From JALYXV01 sp963733505 (lineage in GTDB: Bacteria > Actinomycetota > Acidimicrobiia > Acidimicrobiales > Palsa-688), in contig CAVTDW010000028.1 in NCBI GenBank assembly GCA_963733505.1, positions 202,403 through 266,402 of the forward strand: 64,000 bases of DNA. The letters run 5' to 3'. How positions within the stretch are numbered: the first letter of the stretch is position 1; every line of letters begins with the position of its first letter. Positions 55,271 to 64,000 of this stretch are shown here, one piece after another. Below the pieces are notes generated by a model that worked only from the letters and a program-made list of their open reading frames with translations, did no database searches and was not told the origin of the DNA. Made by a program: the position numbers and the translations under genes.

Positions 55271-57009
55271 ATGACGAAGTTCGACTACGACGTGGTGATC
55301 ATCGGCTCGGGCTTCGGCGGGAGCGTCTCCGCGCTCCGGGCCGCCGAGAAGGGTTACCGGGTCGGCGTCATGGAGTCCGGCAGGCGATGGACGCGACGAG
55401 GACCTTCCCAAGACCCAGTGGCACCTGCCCGAGTTCCTGTGGTTCCCGGCCGCCGAGCTCTACGGGATCCAGCGGGTCGAGTACCTCGACGACGTGCTCG
55501 TCCTGTCCGGCGCCGGCGTGGGCGGCGGATCGCACGTCTACGCCAACACGTTGTACGTCCCACCGAAGCAGTTCTTCGACGCGCCGGAGTGGGCGGGCAT
55601 CACCGACTGGGCCGACGAGCTGGCGCCCCACATCGACCAGGCGACACGGATGCTCGGCGTGGTCCGCTACCCGTACCTGCCGACCGACGTCGATCGCGTG
55701 CATGCAGCAGGTCGCGATCGAGATGGGGCGGGGCGAGACCTTCAACAAGGCGCCGGTCGGCGTGTACTTCGGCAGCCCGGGCGTCGAGGCGGAGGATCCG
55801 TACTTCGGCGGGGTCGGACCCCGGCGCACCGGCTGCATCTCCTGCGGCAAGTGCAACATCGGTTGCGGGCACAACGCCAAGAACAAGCTGACGACGAACT
55901 ACCTCTATCTGGCGGAGCAAGCTCGGCGCCGAGGTCCACGAGCTGCACGAGGTGTACGACCTCGCCCCGCTCGAAGGGGGCGGGTTCGAGGTGCACGCGC
56001 GTCACCCGGGCTGGGCGCAGCGAGCCGCCCATCTCCACCACCACACCTACACCGCCGAGCAGGTGATCGTCGCCGCGCACGCGTACGGCTCGGCGAAGCT
56101 GCTGCTGCACATGCAGCACAAGGGCCGCCTGACGGGGCTTTCGAGCCAGCTCGGCCAGCGGGCTCGGACGAACTCCGAGCAGCTGCTCGCCATCACCCGC
56201 ACGCCACGGCGAGTGGCAGCGACGACCCGGATCGGATCCGCCTCACGCCGGGGTCGGTGTCGATCACCTCTGGCGTCTGGCCGGACTCGGAGACGAGCAT
56301 CGAGCCCGTCTACTGGGGCGTCGGCAACGACCTGTTCGCGTTCCTGGTCACCTACCACCAGCACGGCGAGCAGAAGCACCCGACCGCCGCCTGGATCAAG
56401 GAACTCATCGAGCACCCGACCGAGGTGCTGAGCTTCGACGACGCACGCCACTGGGCCGAGCGGACCGTGATCATGCTGTGCTCGCAGACCACCGACACAT
56501 CGATCGAGCTCTACTGGCACGACGGCCGGCTGCGGAGCCGACACGCCGGCACGCCGCCGTCGGTGCACATCCCGATCGTCGAGAAGTTCGTCGACCGGAT
56601 GGCCGCGAACGATGGGCGGCCGCGAGGGCGCGCTGCCGTTCGAGGTCATCAACCGCACCGCCTCGGCCCACTTCACCGGCGGTATCCCGATCGGCGACAG
56701 CCCGCGACACCGGCGCCGTCGACCCCTACCAGCGGGTCTTCGGCCAGCCGGGCCTCCACGTCATCGACGGCAGCGTCATGCCGGCCAACACCGGTGTGAA
56801 CCCGTCGCTCACGATCACCGCCTTGGCCGAACGGGCGATGTCGCTGTGGCCGAACAAGGGCGACATCGACACACGGCCGCCGCTGGGCTCGGGCTACGAG
56901 CGCGTCGCCCCGGTCACGCCGCACCGTCCCGCCGTGCCCGGCCGGCGCTCCCGGCGAGCTGCGTCTCGACGCGAAGAAGGCCGACGTCATCCCCGACTAC
57001 CCGTACTGA
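55271..57009 (+). pseudogene. Cholesterol-oxidase-like GMC flavoprotein with about seven frame changes
   Basis: ATG 55271 begins FDYDVVIIGSGFGGSVSALR, the FAD loop of ChoD/cholesterol-oxidase-type GMC enzymes. Across frames the protein continues: TQWHLPEFLWFPAAELYG, VLSGAGVGGGSHVYANTLYV, RRTGCISCGKCNIGCGHNAK (a Cys-rich loop), AHAYGSAKLLLHMQHKGRL, and the C-terminal FGQPGLHVIDGSVMPANTGV then NPSLTITALAERA. Frame changes fall near 55388, 55698, 55922, 56203, 56615, 56703 and 56945. It would oxidise a sterol-like alcohol with O2 or another acceptor, yielding H2O2 that the DyP enzyme could use (inference). Pseudogene or poor sequence. Confidence 0.75.
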
Positions 57010-57036
57010 TGATGCTCACCAGGAAGGTTGACCACG

Positions 57037-57381
57037 ATGACTGATCTCGAGTCCCGCCACACACACCCGATCGACAGCAGCGACGCGATCGCCGAACGGC
57101 GTCCGTCGTCCCCTACTACCTGGCCGACCGCAAGCTCCGGATCGCGGTCGCCCGGGTCGACGGTCGCCTCTACGCCTTCGGCGACCTCTGCACCTGCAGC
57201 GACGAGGCCGTGCCCGCTCTCCGGAGGCCTGCTCACCGGCGCCACGATCATGTGCCAGTGCCACGGCTCCCGGTTCGACATCACGACCGGCGCCGTGGTC
57301 GCCGGGCCGGCCGACCGGGCGCTCACCGTGTACGAGGTGCGAGAGGTCGAACGGCAGGATCCACGTGCGAGCCTAATCTGA
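57037..57381 (+). CDS. Rieske [2Fe-2S] ferredoxin-like protein (two frame changes)
   Basis: About 115 codons joined: MTDLESRHTHPID, then VVPYYLADRKLRIAVARVDG and LYAFGDLCTCSDEA in the next frame, then CPLSGGLLTGATIMCQCHGS back in the first. The second cluster motif CQCHGS is canonical; the first reads CTC where Rieske proteins normally have CTH. Single-domain Rieske proteins carry electrons to oxygenases or flavoproteins; the GMC enzyme is 27 nt upstream. Frame changes lie near 57107 and 57215. Confidence 0.7.
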   Translation: MTDLESRHTHPIDSSDAIAERRPSSPTTWPTASSGSRSPGSTVASTPSATSAPAATRPCPLSGGLLTGATIMCQCHGSRFDITTGAVVAGPADRALTVYEVREVERQDPRASLI

Positions 57382-57512
57382 CCAGACCGGGGTCCATCCC
57401 CTAGATCCCCCCCCGAATCGTGTGGTGGTGAGGCGAGGGGCAGTGCGCCACCGCGTAGATCACCGCGAGGACGCCGAGCGCCTCAACACGAGACACGGCG
57501 CCGACGCGGGCG

Positions 57513-57518
57513 TACTGT
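57513..57518 (+). promoter_or_regulatory. -10 hexamer, leaderless start of the first LuxR regulator
   Basis: TACTGT ends 8 nt before GTG 57526. Confidence 0.45.
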
Positions 57519-57525
57519 CTGCGAA

Positions 57526-60278
57526 GTGGCCCCGAACGCACCGGATTTCATCGGGCGTGTCAGGGAGTGCAAACGGCTCGATCACCTGATGCAACAGGTT
57601 CGATCTGGTGTCACGCGCGACGTTGGTCGTTCGCGGCGAGCCAGGGATCGGCAAAACAGCTCTCCTCCAGTACTGCGAAGACCGCGCGCAAGGCTGCCGC
57701 GTGGCACGCGTCGCTGGTGTCGAGTCGGAGCTGGAGTTGCCACTTGCGGGCGTGCATCAGCTGTGCGCGCCGCTCTTGAGGCTGCTACCACAGCTTCCCG
57801 ATCCGCAACGGCAGGCTCTGGAGATCGCCTTCGGCTTGTTGCCCGGCAGTCCACCGGACCGGTTCCTGGTTGGTCTTGCACTACTCGGCCTCCTGAGCGA
57901 AGCCTCGGCGAAGGAGCCCTTGGTGTGTCTGATCGATGACGCCCAGTGGCTCGACGAACCGTCCGCGCAGCTGCTCGTTTTCGTCGCGCGGCGCCTGTGG
58001 GCGGAGTCAGTGCTGATGGTGTTCGCCGTCCGAGAGGGCGAAGGCGTCCGACTGTTCCGAGATTTACCAACTCTCGCCATCACTGGCCTCTCAGAGAGCG
58101 ATGCACGCTTGCTGCTCGCTGCTCGCGTTCTGGCCCAATCGACCCACGAGTGCGTGATCGGGCCGTCGCCGAGACACATGGCAATCCACTCGCCCTTCTC
58201 GAGCTATCGTCGCGCCTGTCGCCCGCTGAGCTGGCGGCTGGCTTCGGTGTTCCGGAGGCGTCGACCGTCTCAAGTCTCGTCGAAGAGCGTTACATCCAAC
58301 GGATCGAAGCCCTCCCCGAAGCGACGCGGCACCTGCTGGTTCTGGCCGCTGCCGACCCCACCGGCGATACAACTCTGCTCTGGCGGGCGGCCGTGTCCTT
58401 CGGCATAGATCCTGACGCAGTCGTGTTGGCCGACACCGAAGAGCTCCTCGAGATCGATCCGCGGGTTCATTTCAGACATCCACTCGTTCGATCAGCCTCC
58501 TACCGGTGCGCAAGCCTCCGTGAGCGCGCCGCGGCGCACGCCGCGCTGGCGGCAGCAACTGACGAGGCACGTGATCCGGATCGTCGTGCCTGGCATCTCG
58601 CACTCGCGGCCACCGGCCCCGATGAGGAAGTCGCTTCGCACCTCGAACGAGTTGCCGACCGAGCTCAAGCTCGTGCTGGCGTTGCGGCGGCGGCTGAGAT
58701 TCTGCGGCGCGCCTTCGAGCTCACGCCCGACGCCGAGCAACGCGCTCGCCGGGCGCTGGCTGCGGCGCGAACGCACCTTCATGCGGGCACGTACGACGCG
58801 GCACGGACTCTGGCCGCACAGGCAGCCGCCCTAGCCGTCAACGACTTGCAACGCGCGCTCGCGCCGAGCACCTTCTCGGCCAAGTCGAGGCCGCCGCGAT
58901 ACCTGGCGGCGAAGCGCCCCTCCGTCTGCTCCAAGCCGCGCGACGTCTCGAACGTCTCGACCCGCTGCTGGCCCGGGAGACCTACCTTCAGGCATGGTGG
59001 GCGGCGGTACTGGCCGGACGGTACGCCGCGCCCGGTGGAGCACTCCTCGAAGTCTCCGAAGCCGCCAGGTCGGCGCCAGCGATCGCCGATCCCCGGCTCT
59101 GCGACCTGCTCCTCGACGGTCTCGCAACTTTGATCACGGAGGACCGAACCGCGGCCGCGCCGCCTCTACGAATGGCGATCGATCGCTTCCGCTCCGGCCA
59201 GGTTTCAGATGAGGACTGGTTTCAATGGGGTCGGAGCGCCACAACCGCCGCGTTCACGCTCTGGGACTTCGACAGCTGGTCTGAGCTCAGCGCCCGTCAC
59301 GTGGCACTCACTCGTGCGTCCGGCGCTCTTGGTTCGCTCGTCTTGTCCCTCAACCTCCACTCATTCGGGGAGACGTATCGAGGACGATTTGACGCCGCCG
59401 CAGCCATGGTCGCGGAACTGAACGCCGCTATGGAAGCAACCGGGGCTCGGATGACGTCCTATGGTGCACAACTGCTCGATGCGTACCGAGGACGCCCCTT
59501 GACGATGCCGTCGCGCGGCGGAGTGAGCGATCTCGAGGGGCACCTGGACTTCGACGGCTACGCACTCCAAGTAGCCGGCTATGCGAACGCGGTGCTCAAC
59601 AACGGACTCGGTCGCTACGCCGAGGCGATAAACGCGGCAGAGCAGGTTGTGGCCTACGACTTCGCGTTTCTCAGCCCGCTCGCTCTTTCCGAGCTCATCG
59701 AGGCTGCGGTCAAGGCAGGAGACGATGATCGTGCATTGGACGCCAATCGTCGACTCTCTGCCATGACCATCTCCGGCTCGCCCTGGGCCGCCGGGATCGT
59801 CACACGAGGCAACGCGCTGCTCACCGGCGGTGAGGACGCCGAGGCCTTGTACAACGAGTCTCTCAGACTGCTCGGTCAGATTCCCTTGCCGCCTGAGCTC
59901 GCTCGTTCACACCTGCTCTTTGGGGAGTGGCTGCGCCGAGAACACAGGCGGCTCGACGCACGCCATCATCTGCGCATCGCGCACGAGAGCTTCGCCGCGA
60001 TGGGAGCCCAAGGCTTCTCCGACCGGGCCCGCCGCGAACTGCTGGCGACCGGCGAGAAGGTTCGCACGCACCGCGTCATCGAAACCCGCGGCGACCTCAC
60101 CGGCAAGGAACTGCACATCGCCAGGCTGGCGCACGACGGGCACACGAATCCTGAGATCGGCTCCGAGCTCTTTCTCAGCGTCCGGACTGTCGAATGGCAC
60201 CTGCGCAGGGTGTTCAACAAGCTCGGAATCAACTCCCGCCGAGAACTCAAGGACACGCTGCCCGGTCCGCCGCAGTAG
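57526..60278 (+). CDS. LuxR-family AAA/STAND-type regulator 1 (three frame changes)
   Basis: Reconstructed ~917 residues. An N-terminal STAND-type ATPase (Walker A RGEPGIGKTALLQYCED, Walker B LVCLIDDAQWLDE), a long helical TPR-like middle (RETYLQAWWAAVLAGRY, WFQWGRSATTAAFTLWDFD), and a C-terminal LuxR HTH (LTGKELHIARLAHDGHTNPE, then SVRTVEWHLRRVFNKLGI). Sense shifts frame near 57607, 58130 and 58865 without stops. These MalT-like proteins bind an inducer and activate nearby genes; the oxidative island next to it is the natural target. It is a tandem paralogue of the gene at 60963. Confidence 0.82.
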
Positions 60279-60440
60279 AGCGTGTCCAACGGGAACTGAG
60301 AAACCAGGGTTAGTCCAGGGTCCACCACTGGCAGCGACCGCGACCCGATCCGGCGAGTTTCAGAGGAACTGGCAGACCTGGAAAGTGTAGGAGAAGCCGA
60401 TGCACACCCACCGCAGCCATCGTCCTGTCGAGCTGGCACC

Positions 60441-60891
60441 ATGAGCTCAACAGCGGTGAATCAGGAAGCCGTGACGCTCGACGGCGCCCTGGCCGATCTA
60501 CTCGACCTCGCCCTCATGGCGAAGCAGGCGCACTGGAACCTCGTCGGTCCTCGCCTCGGGTCGATGCACCAGCTGCTCGATGACCTCACGGGCGCTGCCC
60601 GCGAAGGCGCCGACCTCGTCGGGGAGCGATCGCTCGCACTCGGGCGCACAGCAGACGCCGAGCGCGGCAAGGATCGCCGCGCAAAGCTCGCTGCCGCCCC
60701 TCACTCCGGGTGCTCTACGCCAAGCGGACACGATCCGGATGTTCCAGGACATCCTCGACGTAGTGGCGGCGCGCATCCTCGCGGCGCTTGAAGCCTTCGA
60801 CAAAGACCCCGTGACGTCGGCTCTCTTCACCGGGATCCTCGCGAGCATTGAACGATACGCATGGATGCTGCGCACCCAGGACCTCGGCTGA
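60441..60891 (+). CDS. dps: Dps-like ferritin (DNA protection during starvation), frame change near 60645
   Basis: About 150 codons joined. LLDLALMAKQAHWNLVGPRL and MHQLLDDLTGAAREGADLVG give the Dps ferroxidase pattern (the His of AHWN, the later His, Asp and Glu); after SLALG the sense moves one frame over to SAARIAAQSSLPPLTPG and MFQDILDVVAARILAALEAFD, ending RTQDLG. Stores iron and consumes H2O2, protecting DNA. It lies between the two LuxR regulators and fits a peroxide-defence role. Confidence 0.82.
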
Positions 60892-60951
60892 CCAGTGGGC
60901 GAGGAACCCACGTGAGGCTCCGTACCCGAGCGCCGGACGACGCAGCGGCCA

Positions 60952-60957
60952 TAGGGT
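60952..60957 (+). promoter_or_regulatory. -10 hexamer, leaderless start of the second LuxR regulator
   Basis: TAGGGT ends 6 nt before ATG 60963. Confidence 0.45.
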
Positions 60958-60962
60958 TTGGC

Positions 60963-63684
60963 ATGGCTCAGGCCCCACCCACCTTCCGGGGAAGGTCAAA
61001 TGAGCGCGAGGCGCTCAATCGGCTGCTCACCGACGTTCGGAACCGCAAGAGTGCGACGCTGGTCATTCGCGGAGAAGCTGGCATCGGGAAGACGGCGTTG
61101 ATGCAGTACTGCGTCGGGCGCGTGGCCCGATGCCGGATCGTCCAGCTCGCTGCGGTCGAGGCGGAGTTCGAGCTTCCATTCGCTGGGCTGCACCAACTGT
61201 GCGGACTGCTGCAACGAGCGCAGTACAACATTCCCGACCCTCAAGCCGACGCGCTGGACATCGCGCTAGGCCTCAAGACCGGGCGCGCGCCGGATCGTTT
61301 CATCGTTGGTCTTGCGTTGTTGAGCTTGTTCGCCGAGGTCGCCAACGACGAGCCCCTCGTTTGCGTCATCGACGACGCCCAATGGCTCGACGAAGCATCG
61401 CGTCAGGTTCTCGAGTTCGTCGGGCGGAGGCTTCTGGCCGAGGCCGTCCTCCTCGTCTTCGCGGTACGGGACGAGGGACATCAGAAGTTGCTCGCGAACC
61501 TCCCCGACCTCACACTCGAGGGTCTCACGGACGGCGAGGCACATGCGTTGCTCGGCGACGTCGTGTTGGGTCCACTCGATGCGCAGGTACGGGACCGAAT
61601 CATCGCCGAGACACGCGGCAATCCACTCGGTCTGCTCGAACTGACGGAGGGAATGACCAGGGCTGAGCTCACCGGTGGCCTCGGCATCCCCAAAGCGTCG
61701 ACCGTTCCAGCGCACGTTGAGCAGCACTACCGGTTGCGTTTGGCCTCCCTCCCCGCCTCCACGCGATGGCTAATCCTGGTCGCGGCGGCAGACCCCACGG
61801 CTGAAGCCACTCTGGTGCGGCACGGCACACACGCTCGGCGTTGGAACTGACGTTGCGACAGACATAGATCTCGTCGAGATCGGCTCCCAAGTGCGCTTTC
61901 GACATCCTCTGGTGCGTTCGGCCGCGTATGCCGGAGCCTCACGCGAGGATCGATCAGCGGCTCATCTGGCGTTGGCCGCCGCGACCGATCCGGAACGCGA
62001 TCCCGAGCGCCGCGCCTGGCACCTAGCCGCGGCCTCCACCGGCTACGACGCCGACGTCGCCTCCGAACTCGAGCGCACCGCAGCACTAGCGCAGCGCCGC
62101 GCTGGCGTCGCGGCCGCCGCCGCCCTGCTTGATCGTTCAGCCGCGTTGACTCCAGATCCCGAATCTCGATGCGACCGCTCGTTGGCCGCGGCAGAGGCTC
62201 ATCTGCACGCCGGTGCCTTCGACGCGGCCCGACGCCTAGTCGCCACCAGCGCAGCGATCGCCGCCAACGACCTGCAACGGGCACACGTCGAGCAACTCAA
62301 CGGGCAGATCGAGGCAGCCGCACGACCGGGACGTGAGGCACCCGGCCGGCTGCTGGACGCCGCAAGGAAGCTCGAATTACTCGACGCGCCGCGGGCACGA
62401 GAGACGTATCTCCAAGCATGGTGGGCCGCGGTCCTGGCGGGTCAGTTCGCGCCCCGAGGAGAGCTCATCGAGATCTCCAAAGCAGCGCGCGCAGGCGCTC
62501 CGCCGATCACGCCGCGGCCCGCCGATCTCTTGCTCGATGGGTTGGCCACGCTCACAACTGAAGGGCGGCGGGCCGCTGAACCCGTGCTCCGCACAGCTAT
62601 CAGCCTCTTCGTCGAAAATCGCGTGTCCGACGCCGACTGGGCCACATGCGGTCGGAGCGCGACAATCGGCGCGTTCGCACTCTGGGACTACGATGCGTGG
62701 CTCGGCCTGAGCCGCCGGCAAGTCGACCGCGCCCGCCTCTCCGGCGCGCTCTCCTCGCTCGTTCTCTCGCTCAACTTGCACGCGTGGGGATATGCCTATT
62801 GCGGAGAGTTGCAAGCCGCGTCCGCCGTCGTTCGCGAGCAGAGTGCCGCTCGCGATGCGACGGGTATACAAATGGCCTCGTACGGCGCTCGAGTCCTTGC
62901 CGCATACCGAGGAAGCCCAACTCCACTCTCGTCAGAGTCGCCGACGTTGGAAGACGAGCTCATCAGCAACGGCGACGGCTGCGTCCTGGAGATCATCAGC
63001 TGGGCGACCGCAGTCACCGACAACGCGTACGGTCGCTACGCCGATGCGATGGCTGCCGCGCAACAGCTGCCAGCACAGTTCAGCTTCATAGCGCCACTTG
63101 CCGATTCGGAGCTGATCGAGGCCGCCATGAGATGTGGGCAGGCGGAGGTCGCCAAGGACGCACTAAGGCGACTCTCGGCCGCGACCGTCGCCGATTCGCA
63201 GTGGGCGTCGGGGCTTGAAGCACGAGGACGTGCTTTGACGAGCAACCGGGACACCGCCGAGCGGCACTACCTGGCTTCGATCGAATGTCTTGCCCGCACT
63301 CCCCTCCGACCCGAGTTCGCGCGGAGCCACCTCGTCTATGGGGAGTGGTTACGTCGTGAAAACCGGCGAATCGACGCTCGACACCATCTTCGGACCGCAC
63401 ACAACGCTTTCGTCGACATGGGTGCCGAGGGATTTGCCGAGCGCGCCCGCCACGAACTCGCGGTGACCGGCGAGCAGGTCCGCAAGCGAGCCGACGAGAC
63501 CCGCAACGACCTCACGCCGCAGGAGGAGCACGTCGCCCGCCTTGCAAGAGAGGGATGCACCAATTCCGAGATCGGCGCAGAGTTGTTCATCAGCACGCGC
63601 ACAGTCGAGTGGCACTTGCGCAAGGTATTCATGAAGCTCGGCATCACTTCCCGGCGCCACCTCAAGGATGTCTCCTGGAGTTGA
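60963..63684 (+). CDS. LuxR-family AAA/STAND-type regulator 2 (frame change near 61818-61835)
   Basis: About 907 residues joined. Walker A RGEAGIGKTALMQYC, Walker B LVCVIDDAQWLDE, then after LVAAADPTAEATLV the sense shifts one frame to LGVGTDVATDIDLVEIGSQV and FRHPLVRSAAYAGASRED. The TPR-like middle and C-terminal HTH (EEHVARLAREGCTNSEIGAE, then STRTVEWHLRKVFMKLGI) follow the same plan as regulator 1, segment by segment (DDAQWLDE, FRHPLVRSA, ETYLQAWWAAVLAG are shared). Clearly a tandem duplicate that has diverged. Ligand unknown. Confidence 0.83.
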
Positions 63685-64000
63685 TTGCGGATTTCCAAAA
63701 CCTGCTGGGTCAAGTTCGAAGACCGGCGAGGAAGCGTGGATCCCCCGGTTGCGCTGATGCCTCACGCACGTAACGTCGCCGACGGAACCGAACAGCTGAC
63801 CGGAACCGGGCAACGCGAGGCCGCAGTCTTCGTGAGGCGGGGTCAAGTCCGGCGCCACGCATGTGCCACTCGAGCTCGGCGACTGTCGATGCTCCGCGCC
63901 GCGACCGTACAGCCCCATAATCCCGTTGGCGACTCGCTCAACAGGGGCTTCATGACCCGAAGGATTAAGGGCTCTGCGGACCGGTAGCGGTTGTCAAGCC
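63685..64000. other. Right-end stretch without a supported gene
   Basis: 316 nt after the second regulator. Short frames are present on both strands, none with a domain, ribosome site or sensible composition. No tRNA, terminator or repeat recognised. Confidence 0.4.

Noticed and set aside
63349..63918. A 189-codon minus-strand frame at the right end
   Set aside because: Mostly antisense to the LuxR HTH region of the second regulator, with no recognisable domain.

Overview
The window is a high-GC chromosomal segment from an actinobacterium. I infer Acidimicrobiia or a close relative from gene content, not from a marker gene. Pointers are an InhA-type enoyl-ACP reductase in a compact FAS-II cluster, a WS/DGAT acyltransferase, many acyl-CoA enzymes, DinB/mycothiol-type proteins, a short ValS, and many start codons lying 6-9 nt after a TAnnnT hexamer (leaderless mRNAs).

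Layout. 1-9.6 kb: an ABC ATPase-GAF fusion cut by the left edge, two secreted phosphoesterase-fold proteins closed by a strong hairpin, then a packed quinone oxidoreductase / MBL-Rieske / FGGY kinase operon. 9.6-10.6 kb: DUF1990 and a methyltransferase stub. 10.7-16 kb: a cassette-like run of RibD-type reductase, ArsR-SRPBCC-DinB operon, GntR-ABC operon and VapBC, with recognisable operators. 16.1-19.2 kb: TetR, PNPOx-like, Eis-like acetyltransferase (broken) and SDR. 19.3-24 kb: tRNA-Arg(CCU), receiver-like protein, fabZ-fabG-fabI and ftsH. 24-36.3 kb: lipid and redox metabolism (3-hydroxyacyl-CoA dehydrogenase, acyl-CoA ligase, WS/DGAT, MaoC, NDH-2) with a RecB-like nuclease, a hydrolase, a ComF-like PRTase and a bifunctional nuclease. 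36.3-45.4 kb: divergent valS/cysS, a sigma/anti-sigma-like membrane protein, MFS, acyl-CoA dehydrogenase and amidohydrolase. 45.7-47.2 kb: an unknown leaderless gene and a FitAB/VapBC-type toxin-antitoxin pair.

47.7-63.7 kb is an accessory oxidative island. A minus-strand operon holds a DyP peroxidase, an unknown partner, two alpha/beta hydrolases, a membrane protein, SRPBCC, VOC and a carboxylesterase. Opposite it lie a cholesterol-oxidase-like GMC flavoprotein and a Rieske protein, followed by two tandem paralogous AAA-LuxR regulators around a Dps gene. The inferred theme is oxidation of hydrophobic or sterol-like substrates coupled to peroxide defence.

Many genes carry single-base frame changes without in-frame stops: valS (essential), the FGGY kinase, the PRTase, the DyP gene and others, with at least 20 in 53.3-57.4 kb. 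Because an essential gene is hit and several events sit in homopolymers, I suspect residual sequencing or assembly error at least in part. Frame-changed genes are annotated over their whole reconstructed span. The most interesting non-coding signals are a 38-nt repeat with a compensatory base pair in two convergent spacers, an 84-nt near-palindromic hairpin after cysS, and a symmetric -10 shared by valS and cysS.
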